From the NCBI GenBank assembly GCA_015068645.1, contig SVKD01000005.1, forward strand, positions 62,001 to 126,000: DNA of 64,000 bases, written 5' to 3'. Below the pieces are notes generated by a model. It did no database searches and had not been told where the DNA came from. It saw nothing but the letters and a program-made list of their open reading frames with translations. The stretch is from Oscillospiraceae bacterium. Lineage in GTDB: Bacteria; Bacillota; Clostridia; UMGS1840. Positions 1 to 8,466 of this stretch are shown here, piece after piece (positions within the stretch are counted from its first letter, which is position 1; every line of letters starts with the position of its first letter). A program made the position numbers and the translations under genes.

Positions 1-2
1 CT

Positions 3-266
3 GAGGGCGATATGGTAGACGAATTCTATGAAGGTACCCTTCCCTTACAGGTTGGTGAAATCTCCGGCATTGTGGAATCCGAATTTGGATATCACATCAT
101 TTTAAAAGTTGCAGATTATGAAAACGGAGTTCCTCTGGAAGAAGTAAAAGACGAAGTCAAATCTGCCTACTTAGATGATGCTATCAGCGATCTGTTTGTG
201 CAACAAATGGCTGAAATCGACACTGTGTTAAACCACGAAGTAGTGGAAAAACTGAACGAAAAATAA
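3..266 (+). CDS. Peptidylprolyl isomerase (PpiC/PrsA type), C-terminal part only
   Basis: The gene enters from the left edge and its start is outside the window. The visible 87 residues end with the parvulin signature [19 protein letters not shown], in which the FGYHI segment forms the end of the PpiC rotamase fold. A charged helix rich in Glu, Asp and Lys follows, as in PrsA/SurA foldases. Such proteins catalyse prolyl cis-trans isomerisation and help exported proteins fold outside the membrane. Whether this one carries a lipoprotein signal cannot be seen. It ends 17 bp before proS and may share its transcript. Confidence 0.8.
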   Translation, partial: EGDMVDEFYEGTLPLQVGEISGIVESEFGYHIILKVADYENGVPLEEVKDEVKSAYLDDAISDLFVQQMAEIDTVLNHEVVEKLNEK

Positions 267-283
267 GAAAGGAATATAAAAAG

Positions 284-1714
284 ATGCAAGACAAAAAATT
301 AGTAACAGAAATCACATCTATGGATGTGGATTTTGCAAAATGGTACACCGATATCGTTAAAAAAGCAGACTTGGTTGATTACTCCTCCGTGAGAGGTTGT
401 ATGATTATCCGTCCCTACGGCTACGCTATCTGGGAAAATATCCAGAAAGTATTAAATCAGAAATTTAAAGAAACTGGCCACGAAAACGTGTATATGCCTA
501 TGTTTATTCCCGAAGGTCTTTTAAATAAAGAAAAGGACCACGTGGAAGGTTTCGCACCCGAAGTTGCCTGGGTAACTCACGGCGGTAACGAAAAACTTTC
601 TGAACGCCTTTGTGTTCGTCCTACCAGTGAAACCTTATTCTGTGACCACTATGCAAATATTATTGAATCTTACAGAGATTTACCCAAATTATATAACCAG
701 TGGTGTTCCGTGGTAAGATGGGAAAAAACCACCCGTCCCTTCCTTCGTTCCTGCGAATTCTTATGGCAGGAAGGACACACCGCTCACGCTACTGCTGAAG
801 AAGCGCAGGAAGAAACCATCCGTATGCTGAATGTATACGCTGATTTCTGTGAAAAATACTTAGCTATCCCCGTGGTAAAAGGCCAGAAAACCGATAAAGA
901 AAAATTTGCAGGTGCCGTTGCAACCTACACCATCGAAAGCTTAATGCACGACGGGAAAGCACTGCAGAGCGGTACCTCTCATAACTTTGGTGACGGTTTT
1001 GCAAAAGCATTTGGCATTGAATTTACCGGTAAAGACAACAAATTAACCAACGTTCATCAGACTTCTTGGGGTGTTTCCACCCGTTTAATCGGTGCAATTA
1101 TTATGGTACACGGTGACGATTCCGGTCTGGTGTTACCTCCCAACATTGCTCCCATTCAGGTTGCTTTAATCCCCATCGCTCAACATAAAGAAGGGGTGCT
1201 CGATAAATGTCGCGAAGTAAAGGAAATGCTTTCCGACTTCACCGTGAAGATTGACGATAGTGACAAATCTCCCGGATGGAAATTTGCAGAGTACGAAATG
1301 AAAGGCGTACCGCTTAGAATCGAGTTAGGACCCAAGGATATTGAAAATAATCAAGCTGTTTTAGTTCGCCGTGATACCCGTGAAAAGAAAGTGGTATCTT
1401 TAGATAACATCGCAGAAGAAGTAAAAGAAATGCTGGCAATTATCCAGGATGCTCTGTTCCAGAAAGCATTAAAACACAGAGAAGAAACCACTTCCGTTGC
1501 AAAAGACTTTGACGAATTAAAAGATATTGCTCAGAACAAGCCCGGCTTTATCAAGGCGATGTGGTGCGGTGACGAAGAATGTGAACTGAAAATCAAAGAA
1601 GAAACCACCGTTACCAGTCGTTGTATCCCCTTTGAGCAGGAAGAAATCTCCGACAAATGCGTATGTTGCGGAAAACCTGCGAAAAAAATGTTATACTGGG
1701 GTAAAGCATATTGA
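284..1714 (+). CDS. proS: Prolyl-tRNA synthetase, archaeal/eukaryotic-type (ProS type 3)
   Basis: This class II aminoacyl-tRNA synthetase charges tRNA-Pro with proline in the cytoplasm. At 476 aa it is the short form without the editing domain that is inserted in the long bacterial type. Visible motifs include RPTSETLF near residue 112, [11 protein letters not shown] near 145 and GTSHNFG near 230. The last 75 residues hold paired cysteines (CGDEEC, then CVCCG) and end in an aromatic, tyrosine-terminated tail, which is the zinc-binding C-terminal domain typical of this type. The start is supported by an AGAAAGGA ribosome binding site about 10 bp upstream. Confidence 0.96.
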   Translation: MQDKKLVTEITSMDVDFAKWYTDIVKKADLVDYSSVRGCMIIRPYGYAIWENIQKVLNQKFKETGHENVYMPMFIPEGLLNKEKDHVEGFAPEVAWVTHGGNEKLSERLCVRPTSETLFCDHYANIIESYRDLPKLYNQWCSVVRWEKTTRPFLRSCEFLWQEGHTAHATAEEAQEETIRMLNVYADFCEKYLAIPVVKGQKTDKEKFAGAVATYTIESLMHDGKALQSGTSHNFGDGFAKAFGIEFTGKDNKLTNVHQTSWGVSTRLIGAIIMVHGDDSGLVLPPNIAPIQVALIPIAQHKEGVLDKCREVKEMLSDFTVKIDDSDKSPGWKFAEYEMKGVPLRIELGPKDIENNQAVLVRRDTREKKVVSLDNIAEEVKEMLAIIQDALFQKALKHREETTSVAKDFDELKDIAQNKPGFIKAMWCGDEECELKIKEETTVTSRCIPFEQEEISDKCVCCGKPAKKMLYWGKAY

Positions 1715-1730
1715 GAAACAATTTAATAAG

Positions 1731-1770
1731 AACCCGACCCGATGACGCAATCAAAGATTGCGGTCGGGTG
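1731..1770 (+). other. GC-rich hairpin after proS
   Basis: CCCGAC and CGCAATC at the left pair with GATTGCG and GTCGGG at the right around an AAA loop, with a six-base bulge in the left arm. No T-run follows, so it is probably part of the proS 3' end, perhaps protecting the RNA, rather than a terminator by itself. Confidence 0.5.
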
Positions 1771-1802
1771 CCCCGGAACCTTGTTGTATTCACAATCAAA
1801 CT

Positions 1803-1835
1803 AAAAAGAGTGTTGCATCAGCAACACTCTTTTTT
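1803..1835 (+). terminator. Rho-independent terminator of proS
   Basis: AGAGTGTTGC and GCAACACTCT form a perfect stem around ATCA, with A-tract on the left and TTTTTT on the right. Confidence 0.9.
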
Positions 1836-1840
1836 GATAA

Positions 1841-1872
1841 AAAAACTCCTGCTATTAGTAGCAGGAGTTTTT
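1841..1872 (-). terminator. Terminator of the DUF4234 gene (works in both orientations)
   Basis: ACTCCTGCTA and TAGTAGCAGGAGT pair, flanked by AAAAA and TTTTT. It lies between convergent genes and directly downstream of the minus-strand gene ending at 1892. Confidence 0.85.
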
Positions 1873-1891
1873 CATATTCATTTTTCAGGTA

Positions 1892-2464
1892 TTATCTGTT
1901 ATAGCAATATTTCATATTGTATGCAGTTGCAAGTTTGTTTGCGGTGGTAAGGATAATATTCATTGCAATAAAAGGACCAATACCGCAAAGCAGAGCCCCA
2001 AACAGATACCACATCAAAACGGTAGTACCATTTTCTGTAATCGGAACGCCATATCTCATACCCGCTGCCTGGAAACGATTCTGAACTTTGTATAACCAAT
2101 AGTAGGAATAGAAACCACAAGTCACAATGCTCAGTAAAAGATACATACCTAAACCGGCAGTTTTTTCCCCATCTTCAAAACACATGTCATTGGTGTCCTG
2201 TGCCAGCTTATAAATAAAGACATATCCATAAATACCGCAAGTAACAATTGTCAAAAGAATGTACATAAACAAAGAACGGTCGGTCTGAATCGGTCTGCGG
2301 GGCGCACCTGTAGAAGCATACGTCGGCTGATTATAAACAGGCTGACCATATCCGGGGTGACCGTAGGAAGTTGACGGACCGGGAGCATCCATTCTCGCAC
2401 CACAACCGCAACAAAATACTGCGTCAGGAGCATTTTGTGCACCACAATGTTGACAGAATTTCAT
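1892..2464 (-). CDS. Zinc-ribbon plus DUF4234 membrane protein
   Basis: The 190-aa protein begins with a zinc ribbon, C-x2-C at residues 4-7 and C-x2-C near 19-22 (CCGCG). A Gly/Tyr/Pro/Gln-rich linker of about 35 residues follows. Two similar hydrophobic segments, each with the phrase IVTCG followed by an aromatic cluster, are the pattern of the DUF4234 family. A third membrane segment closes the protein. The function of DUF4234 is not known; the zinc ribbon should face the cytoplasm. A GGAGG site lies 8-9 bp before the start. Three other membrane proteins in this window also carry zinc ribbons. Confidence 0.8.
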   Translation of the reverse strand: MKFCQHCGAQNAPDAVFCCGCGARMDAPGPSTSYGHPGYGQPVYNQPTYASTGAPRRPIQTDRSLFMYILLTIVTCGIYGYVFIYKLAQDTNDMCFEDGEKTAGLGMYLLLSIVTCGFYSYYWLYKVQNRFQAAGMRYGVPITENGTTVLMWYLFGALLCGIGPFIAMNIILTTANKLATAYNMKYCYNR

Positions 2465-2508
2465 AAAATTTTTCCTCCAAAAAATTTTTTTATTGAAAAA
2501 GAATCCCG

Positions 2509-2928
2509 TCAGCGAAGTAAGTACATCAACAATCTGACAAAAATTCCATTTTCCGGTGTAAAATGCAGTATCGGACTTTTTACGATGAATAGCCGATACA
2601 GATAAGTGGCAAGAAAAGCCACAACAAAGATAACAGTTAATCCCCTTCTCAATTTCTGCTTATTTTTTAAATGTGCAACCAACAAAATCGGAAAGAACAC
2701 AATGCAGAAAAAGATTAAAGGATGATAATACCATGCCATCTGAAAATCAAGGCACAATAGCGAAAATAACGCACGAGTCATGCCACAACCGGGGCAAGAT
2801 ATCCCCGTTATATAATCAATAGGACAGGGTAAATGAAAGAGATATACAAACACACAATAAATGAGAAGTACCAAAACTAACGAAAGCGGGCCTCGCACAT
2901 CCGATATTTTAGAAAATAACCGTTTCAT
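2509..2928 (-). CDS. DUF2752 family membrane protein
   Basis: The 139-aa protein has three or four hydrophobic segments. Between the first and second is CPIDYITGISCPGCGMTRA, the hallmark of DUF2752, with a C-P-G-C-G-M-T-R core. The role of the family is unknown, and the paired cysteines suggest metal or redox chemistry near the membrane surface. It lies 44 bp upstream of the DUF4234 gene on the same strand, so the two may be co-transcribed. The start codon has no strong ribosome binding site. Confidence 0.75.
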   Translation of the reverse strand: MKRLFSKISDVRGPLSLVLVLLIYCVFVYLFHLPCPIDYITGISCPGCGMTRALFSLLCLDFQMAWYYHPLIFFCIVFFPILLVAHLKNKQKLRRGLTVIFVVAFLATYLYRLFIVKSPILHFTPENGIFVRLLMYLLR

Positions 2929-3072
2929 TCCAAAAACCTCGAAATTTGTATACCATGGTCATATTTTATCATTTTTATGCACTAATGTCAAGAAAAATCT
3001 GTAAAAAAATACATTTGTTCACAAAACTGTCAAATATCACAAAAGTTGCCTTAATTTCCTATGAAAAGTGAA

Positions 3073-3102
3073 AGAAAAGCGTTGCATTTGCAACGCTTTT
3101 CT
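3073..3102 (-). terminator. Terminator of the 668-aa Cys-Gly tail protein gene
   Basis: AAAAGCGTTGC and GCAACGCTTTT pair around ATTT with flanking A and T runs. It lies 45 bp downstream of the stop at 3148. Confidence 0.85.
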
Positions 3103-3147
3103 TTTGTTTCGCTAATTTTTGAATCAATGCAATGATAGAGCAAGTCA

Positions 3148-5154
3148 CTAATCTCCGCAGCCACCGCAACCGCCACAGCCACCGCAGCCGCCGCAACCTC
3201 CACAACTACTGCAGCTGCTGCAACCGCCATCGCTGTTATTTTTTGTTTGTGTACTACTGAATCTGGCTTTTGCAATCAGCACTGCACTCAGAAGCTCAGT
3301 GGCAGACGACACATTCTGAAAGTTTTCATAGTTCACTTTTTCGGGAAAATCACACAACACATATGCCCTGAGCAGTTTCTCGGATTCCTCACGACTTTTT
3401 CGGGAAACTGTTGTCAAATCAAATAATAGCGGTATCGTTTGATTCCCGGATGCTTCCTGCAATTTTTGGGTTATGGGATTCATCAAATACTTTTGAACCA
3501 TTTTCTTTATATATTTATGATAAAAATATCCCATTGATGCTGTAACAATCGGCACAGCAACCATCCATACCAACAATAAGTGGGTGCAATCCTTACCGTT
3601 ACGAAGCCCCAGATAAGTTTTGGATAACAAACCCATATAGGATAAAAAAAGTGAACCAAATGAAATACCGTAAAACAAGGTCTTTGTGCTTCTGATAATC
3701 TTGGAAGCAACAAAACCGCCATCGGAAGCACACTTAGGTTCAACCGTATTGTAATAAATCACATCAGTAACCCGTATATCATTTTCTTCTGATTTACCAG
3801 ATTCTTTTTTAGCCTGACGCCGATAAATCCAGGAAAGCATTTCGTGACACAAAGGATTTTTTAATAAATATGTATTAAACTGTTCCTTTGAAACGGTATC
3901 CGGTATTTTTATGGTGCGAACCGTTTCCGCCTCATCCTGATTTTCGGATTGGTAAACCGCAACCGATGTTACAATCCCATTTAACATAGCATCGTACAGA
4001 TAATAGCCTGAAATCTGAAATCTGTCATATCCGCGAAGAAGCATCATATCTTCATTGGAATAGGATTGTTCTTTCGCTTTGTTCAAACCGCTACGTAATA
4101 TAAAACCGGCAGTTACAAATGCAAGCAAAGTCGTAATTGCCACAATCACCACTGAAGCAGTTCCCCACAAAGGAATAAAATTTACTCCCTTGATTCTACG
4201 AATGAACTCCGGCAAATTGAATACAGCAAGAAAGGCAACTGCCGTATTGCAAAGTTCCGAAATCAGTAGGCACCAAAACACAAACTGCTTCCCTTTTTTT
4301 CCGTACACTATCATCAGAGAAATAAAAACCGCCGATGTAACTAACCACAACCACAGATGAACAGCTGAATATTGGTGTAATAAGGAGCCTACCACCCCCA
4401 TAAGAAAGCCGAATAAAACCAGACCGATTTCAATTAAAAATATCAAAAACGACACAGCATAGGTCTTTGGTCTGTTTCTGCAAACGGTCCCAATAAGCCA
4501 TAAGGTAAACCAAAAAAGCACACCCACAATATAAACCACAATGAAATTGGACACAACGAAAAACACATCCGGACATTCCCGGAAATTCGTAATTCCAATC
4601 GTCTCCGCCATGATCAGAAACTGCGCCAGACATCCTAAAATAATGGTTGCAATCACCTGCAAGAAACGTCCGAAGCAACCGGGTTGTTTATTTTGAGAAG
4701 TGTGATGAAGGGCATCCTTAAATTTCCTCCAAAGGGATTTTTTTGTATTCGAATCCGAAGCTTGATTCCCCTGAACGTTTGAGGTCTTTTGGGAAGAAAT
4801 AGAGTATCTGCAATCACACTCGTTTTTGATATTATTCCAAGAATAGGTATCCCCCGGATAAATTTTTGCAATATGATAAGTACCGTTTAATTCATCATAC
4901 TCCAAAACGAGATAGGAAATTTTGAACGCATCACTACGACTGAGAAGAGAAAGGTATTCCCGTGGTGATTCACATTCGTAACGCAAGTCACCGATTTCCT
5001 CTCCGCAGGAGAAGGAAAAATAATGGCATACAGAACCGTCTGCCTTTTGTTCGCTTCCGTGTTCTCCGCCCGTCACCAACAACACAATGAAATGTTCACT
5101 TTTGGTAGCTTCCGTGCGAATCATTTCACGTGTAAGCTTAATTTTATCTACCAT
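3148..5154 (-). CDS. Polytopic membrane protein with Cys-Gly repeat tail
   Basis: I do not recognise a named family. The 668-aa protein starts with a soluble region of about 155 residues, followed by six or more hydrophobic segments (roughly residues 160-360 and two more near 490-550), then a soluble C-terminal part. It ends in a tail of about 26 residues made almost only of Cys and Gly, finishing GGCGGCGGCGGCGGCGD. The protein encoded at 59551-60858 has the same tail and shares a mid-region (here RGYDRFQISGYYLYDAML, there RGFQKYDKVGYYVLKGIL), so the two are paralogues. The DNA of the tail is a near-perfect triplet repeat that could vary in length by slippage. Such a tail could bind metal, form disulfides or be lipidated; none of this is shown. 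Confidence 0.7.
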   Translation of the reverse strand: MVDKIKLTREMIRTEATKSEHFIVLLVTGGEHGSEQKADGSVCHYFSFSCGEEIGDLRYECESPREYLSLLSRSDAFKISYLVLEYDELNGTYHIAKIYPGDTYSWNNIKNECDCRYSISSQKTSNVQGNQASDSNTKKSLWRKFKDALHHTSQNKQPGCFGRFLQVIATIILGCLAQFLIMAETIGITNFRECPDVFFVVSNFIVVYIVGVLFWFTLWLIGTVCRNRPKTYAVSFLIFLIEIGLVLFGFLMGVVGSLLHQYSAVHLWLWLVTSAVFISLMIVYGKKGKQFVFWCLLISELCNTAVAFLAVFNLPEFIRRIKGVNFIPLWGTASVVIVAITTLLAFVTAGFILRSGLNKAKEQSYSNEDMMLLRGYDRFQISGYYLYDAMLNGIVTSVAVYQSENQDEAETVRTIKIPDTVSKEQFNTYLLKNPLCHEMLSWIYRRQAKKESGKSEENDIRVTDVIYYNTVEPKCASDGGFVASKIIRSTKTLFYGISFGSLFLSYMGLLSKTYLGLRNGKDCTHLLLVWMVAVPIVTASMGYFYHKYIKKMVQKYLMNPITQKLQEASGNQTIPLLFDLTTVSRKSREESEKLLRAYVLCDFPEKVNYENFQNVSSATELLSAVLIAKARFSSTQTKNNSDGGCSSCSSCGGCGGCGGCGGCGGCGD

Positions 5155-5257
5155 ATTTTTCTCCTTTGTCAGTTAATCAATGAAAAATATTATATATTTG
5201 AAGGAAATCATTTGGATTATGAAAACCCAATTTGCTTCATATGATAATATAAATTTT

Positions 5258-6097
5258 TTATACTTTGCAAAAGCATTTCTCAAACGCCTGTAAATTTCTG
5301 CAAACGCTGAAGCTTCTTTTAATCGCAAATGTAACATTCTCAAAAGCGTTTCCATAACGTTCTTCTTTTAATACAGTTTTAAACGCTCTTGCAACGATTT
5401 CGGGTGGATTATTAAACACTCCGCATCCAAAAGCTCCTAATACAATTGCTTGCGTATCGTGTTCAATGGCAACTTCAAAAATATTTCTAATTCTTTTTTC
5501 GAATAAATGTTGCAAATCTTCGTCGTCAATGAAAGAATCACTATCAAAAAAGTATGGTGCTGCACATGACAAAATATCAATTTGTATCCAGTTTTCTGTA
5601 TAAACTTGCTGAAAAGGCAAATTGGTTCTTTGAACATAATTTACATCTTCTTTCAATACAACGACATCGGGGGTATATATAATTTTATCCGATGCCCAAA
5701 AACGTTCTTGAAGGCCTTCTTTTCCGATTAACGAATTATGATAATCATAATATGCGGCGGCACAGGTTGATTTCAGGCAATGATACAAATTACTTGCTCT
5801 GCAAATATATTCTTCCTGTGCATTTGCGCCTCTTAAAACTCCGCCACCGGGTTCAATCGGATTAGCAAAATTTAAAACTGCTGTCTTCTTTCCTTGATTA
5901 ACGTACTTTCTTGCAGTAAGCAATGTTAAATTCTCCTCAACTGTTAGGGTGCAGTCTTTATAATAAGGAGTCTTTTGAGAAACAAACTCTTCTTCATAAA
6001 TAATTGTTTTATGAATCGATTTTTCTGTTAATTCTCTCAATTTTTTGTCCCTATGTATTCTATCCTGAGTATCATTAAATACTTCTATATTATTCAT
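5258..6097 (-). CDS. TIGR02452 / microbial PARG-type macrodomain protein
   Basis: The 279-aa protein has the two signatures of the bacterial-type poly(ADP-ribose) glycohydrolase family. These are NFANPIEPGGGVLRGANAQE near residues 100-119, the ADP-ribose loop ending in the QE pair (the catalytic glutamate), and VLGAFGCGVFNNPPE near 225, the diphosphate loop. Enzymes of this fold remove or bind ADP-ribose on proteins or nucleic acids. It has its own GGGAG ribosome binding site. It is preceded on the minus strand by a rubrerythrin 3'-end remnant and the CAATACCTGC hairpin, so it sits as the last member of the patchwork at 5-12 kb. Family members occur near toxins and phage-defence genes, but none is recognisable beside it. 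Confidence 0.85.
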   Translation of the reverse strand: MNNIEVFNDTQDRIHRDKKLRELTEKSIHKTIIYEEEFVSQKTPYYKDCTLTVEENLTLLTARKYVNQGKKTAVLNFANPIEPGGGVLRGANAQEEYICRASNLYHCLKSTCAAAYYDYHNSLIGKEGLQERFWASDKIIYTPDVVVLKEDVNYVQRTNLPFQQVYTENWIQIDILSCAAPYFFDSDSFIDDEDLQHLFEKRIRNIFEVAIEHDTQAIVLGAFGCGVFNNPPEIVARAFKTVLKEERYGNAFENVTFAIKRSFSVCRNLQAFEKCFCKV

Positions 6098-6141
6098 TTA
6101 TACTCTCCCTAATTATTAGCGCTGATATAGCTATAATCCAA

Positions 6142-6172
6142 CAATACCTGCTGTCAAAAAAAGCAGGTATTG
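6142..6172 (-). terminator. Hairpin CAATACCTGCT...AGCAGGTATTG, copy 1
   Basis: An 11-bp perfect stem with an A/T-rich loop. Read on the minus strand it comes 12 bp after the stop of the rubrerythrin remnant and precedes the PARG gene. The same hairpin with the same left flank occurs at 7046-7075, and a close relative follows the intact rubrerythrin gene at 11381-11412. It is the common mark of the repeated module. Confidence 0.75.
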
Positions 6173-6183
6173 TAAAAATCATT

Positions 6184-6237
6184 TTATTTAATAAATCTTT
6201 TGAATAAACCTGCCAATTCTTTGCCATGACAAGCTTC
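6184..6237 (-). pseudogene. Rubrerythrin 3'-end remnant 2
   Basis: Reading the minus strand from 6237 gives EACHGKELAGLFKRFIK and a stop, matching the last codons of the intact rubrerythrin at 10781-11368 ([17 protein letters not shown]). The frame is not linked to a start codon. Upstream, the match continues as a non-coding block up to 6394 that is shared with 12160-12318. It is a copied gene end, not a gene. Confidence 0.8.
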
Positions 6238-6394
6238 ACAATGGGACTTGCTCACAGAAACCCGGTAAAATCAACGATTCTGCATTTTTCTCTCATTTTG
6301 CACACCAACTGCCAACCTTTTTCTTGCGCCCGCCACTTGAAGAAAACGGGCAAAAGATCAGCGGTTTTTAATAGTTTTAATTCCAAAATTAATA
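6184..6394 (-). repeat. 3'-flank repeat, copy A (pairs with 12160-12372)
   Basis: The sequence between the stop of the 197-aa gene and the remnant stop matches the 3' flank of the paralogous lipoprotein gene in the same order. Shared words include GCGCAAGAAAAAGGT, GGCAGTTGGTG, GCAAAATGAGA and GTGAGCAAGTCCCATT, followed by the rubrerythrin end. This block fills most of the 300-bp gap, and no other gene is visible there. Confidence 0.85.
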
Positions 6395-6988
6395 CTAATT
6401 ATTAATACATTCAATAAAATTGTTCATTAATTCAAATCCTCGCCCTTTAACAAAACCAATTTTTTCAATGCCAAGCATAGCCTTATTTTGTATTACATCA
6501 GAAAGTGTATTTTCGTCTTTGTTAAGCATGCAGTAATAGTATCTATCCCCGTCATTGCCCAAAACAATGCCGATAATTCTTGCTTCGTATACATCGTTGT
6601 TAACAGGCATAAAGCAAAGAGCAATCTTTTCTCCAGAAGAAAGTTTCATAATATCAGCATTCCACATTCCAGGATTTGTGTCATTTCTGCTTTTATCAAC
6701 TATAGATGGGGTAAATCCCACAATTTGAGGCTGGTTAATAAATGTAACATATGCATTTGCAAAAAAATTCATTAAAGCCCCTGCATCGGATGAATTAACA
6801 ATGTTTGTAAAGAGGTCATGGTTTTGACGAGTAATATCAAACACTGCTCCAGACACAAAATGTTCTGAAGGAGTTTTTTGACCCATACTTTGCAGTATCA
6901 TTCTATAAATTTCTTCTTTTTTTGAGTTGGATGTAATGTTACTTGCCATAGGTGATGACTTCTTCTTGAAAAAATCAAACAAACCCAT
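6395..6988 (-). CDS. Unknown protein, cytosolic paralogue of the lipoprotein encoded at 11461-12159
   Basis: I do not recognise the family. The 197-aa protein has no signal peptide and begins MGLFDFFKKK. From residue 30 on it is closely similar to the 233-aa lipoprotein on the other strand. Shared blocks include SGAVFDITRQNHD, VDKSRNDT, SSGEKIALCFMP (there SSGEMVALCFMP) and NKAMLGIEKIG. The paralogues therefore differ mainly in cellular location. An AAAGGAGGG site precedes the start by 7 bp. It has its own promoter at 7020-7048 and lies between two CAATACCTGC hairpins. The conserved core could be a binding domain, but nothing catalytic is evident. Confidence 0.75.
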   Translation of the reverse strand: MGLFDFFKKKSSPMASNITSNSKKEEIYRMILQSMGQKTPSEHFVSGAVFDITRQNHDLFTNIVNSSDAGALMNFFANAYVTFINQPQIVGFTPSIVDKSRNDTNPGMWNADIMKLSSGEKIALCFMPVNNDVYEARIIGIVLGNDGDRYYYCMLNKDENTLSDVIQNKAMLGIEKIGFVKGRGFELMNNFIECINN

Positions 6989-7019
6989 ACTATCCCTCCT
7001 TTAAATTTATGATGAGAAT

Positions 7020-7048
7020 ATTATATCACACCCATCATAAAAAAACAA
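7020..7048 (-). promoter_or_regulatory. Promoter of the 197-aa gene
   Basis: On the minus strand TTGTTT (7043-7048) and TATAAT (7020-7025) are 17 bp apart, with an extended -10 TGA. The -35 box begins inside the 3' arm of the terminator hairpin 7046-7075. Confidence 0.75.
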
Positions 7049-7075
7049 TACCTGCTGTCAAAAAAGCAGGTATTG
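7046..7075 (-). terminator. Hairpin CAATACCTGCT...AGCAGGTATTG, copy 2
   Basis: Follows the VWA gene by about 35 bp. The stem and about 20 bp of its flank are almost identical to copy 1 at 6142-6172. A T-run follows the 3' arm on the minus strand. Confidence 0.8.
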
Positions 7076-7110
7076 TAAAAATCATTTTATTTAAAAATTC
7101 TCAAAACATA

Positions 7111-8373
7111 TCAATCAAAGCCTAAAGCAACTTCCCCAAACAGTTCTTGATATGTGCTATCATCTTCTTTCACACCTTCGCCTGCTACAGATGGATAGCA
7201 TATGCCTTGAAGGTTATCAATTGCTGTATCCCAATGTTTTTCGTAAGGTGTCATAAACAAAATGGTATAGTTTTTGTCCATATAATTCCAGCGATTTATA
7301 AACTCTTCTGTAGATTTTGGAATTCCTTTACGATAATAAATCCTTACGTTGTCATCTCCGATTTGATTCGTGTTAGAATTTGAAAAAACCCAGATATATC
7401 TTCTTTTCTTGTAATTTTCACTCCATTTCGAATGTGCAGCATATGTCAATGCTTCTAAACCACATACATTTTCTGTAGTACCGGGTTGTATTTCAATACC
7501 GTTCAATGTTTTTAAAAAGAATTCTTTAGCATTTTTTAAATCAATAAAATCAGTTACTAATATTGTATCGTCTTTCTGTAACTCATAGCTATTAAAAATG
7601 ATCAATCGTGCTCTGTAATTACCGATTCCATATATGCTTAACGGAGAACTGTTGGTATAACGGGTGATGATTTCAGGAATCCATTCTTTTACTCTGTCAA
7701 GGTGATTCTTCATGTTTTCAGAATTATCAATACAAAAAACAAGATCAACATCATACCCTTTTTGGAGTGAGAATCCGGACTTTTTGCCCTTTATTAACTT
7801 ACCTTTTAAACTTGGATGTTTTGCTTTGATACCGTTGTCATATTTAAAGATACCCAACTCTTCATCTGTTTTCTGTTTCTCGCCTCCCAAACGTCCATAC
7901 ACTTCCTGTATTCTACGTCCATCAGAATCAAATACGGTAGAGATCACGGCTTTCGCTTTTTCTTTTTCTACCTCGTTTCCATTTCCGTCATGATAGAAAC
8001 TTAAAATATATCCACCGTCTTCTAAATCAATTCTGTATCCATTATCCGGACCGGGGACAGCTTTTTTGGTTGTTTTCTTTTCTTCCTCGATTTTCGAAGG
8101 CGTTTCAAAAGTTACGTTCAAGCCCTTTAGATGAAGTTTAAGACATGCAATCTCGGATTGTCTATCTATGTACATAGATGGCGATAAATGCCTTCTACAT
8201 ATCTCACGATAAAGATCTTCTACCGTATGCGACATAAAATAATCATCCGAAATCGTAAAATCTACCTCAGTGCCATATCCACCATCGTCAGGTGTAACAT
8301 GATGCCAAATTCTAATCCCTGAATTTCCATGTTTTGTAATTGAGTAATCCCAACCCTCGATCTTTACAAACAT
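7111..8373 (-). CDS. VWA-domain protein of unknown role
   Basis: The C-terminal half of this 420-aa protein begins YDVDLVFCIDNSENM near residue 213, a von Willebrand factor A strand with a MIDAS-like D-x-S-x-x-M (asparagine follows the aspartate). Residues that complete the MIDAS (the TT of PGTTENV near 297, and a later acidic site) are plausible. The first 90 residues are a distinct soluble domain, followed by a Lys-rich linker. No signal peptide or membrane segment is present. I chose ATG 8373, preceded by GGAGAGGTG, over the upstream GTG at 8382. The gene starts only 15 bp after the stop of rubrerythrin remnant 1, so it looks as if inserted behind it. VWA proteins usually work with an ATPase or effector; none is adjacent. 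Confidence 0.7.
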   Translation of the reverse strand: MFVKIEGWDYSITKHGNSGIRIWHHVTPDDGGYGTEVDFTISDDYFMSHTVEDLYREICRRHLSPSMYIDRQSEIACLKLHLKGLNVTFETPSKIEEEKKTTKKAVPGPDNGYRIDLEDGGYILSFYHDGNGNEVEKEKAKAVISTVFDSDGRRIQEVYGRLGGEKQKTDEELGIFKYDNGIKAKHPSLKGKLIKGKKSGFSLQKGYDVDLVFCIDNSENMKNHLDRVKEWIPEIITRYTNSSPLSIYGIGNYRARLIIFNSYELQKDDTILVTDFIDLKNAKEFFLKTLNGIEIQPGTTENVCGLEALTYAAHSKWSENYKKRRYIWVFSNSNTNQIGDDNVRIYYRKGIPKSTEEFINRWNYMDKNYTILFMTPYEKHWDTAIDNLQGICYPSVAGEGVKEDDSTYQELFGEVALGFD

Positions 8374-8388
8374 CAATAACACCTCTCC

Positions 8389-8466
8389 TTATCTCCGGGA
8401 TAAACCTGCCACTTCTTTGCCATGACGAGCTTCGTCTCGTGCCGTTTCGAGCACAATATCGTGGAT
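8389..8466 (-). pseudogene. Rubrerythrin 3'-end remnant 1
   Basis: Minus-strand translation gives [17 protein letters not shown] then EVAGLSRR and a stop. The intact rubrerythrin has [17 protein letters not shown] then [11 protein letters not shown]. The remnant starts exactly at the stop codon of the flippase gene (8466-8468) and has no start codon of its own. It is about 26 codons long. Confidence 0.85.

Noticed and set aside
1711-1950. A 79-aa frame downstream of proS
   Set aside because: It runs through three hairpins, two of them terminators, and shows no protein-like composition.
3150-3230. Short tandem repeats that could be taken for a CRISPR array (also 59556-59640)
   Set aside because: The period is 3-9 bp without unique spacers, and the repeats are in frame within a coding sequence.
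3051-3275. Alanine/valine-rich minus-strand reading frame across the Cys-Gly codons (and the Thr/Ala-rich frame at 59506-59745)
   Set aside because: Both are alternative frames of the GGC/TGC triplet repeats that encode the Cys-Gly tails. The triplet repeat explains them, and they have no ribosome binding site.
6184-6245. C-x2-C-H (haem-binding) motif in the remnant (CEACHGK)
   Set aside because: The frame has no start codon or ribosome binding site, and it aligns with EARHGK of rubrerythrin, so the second Cys is a drifted Arg codon.
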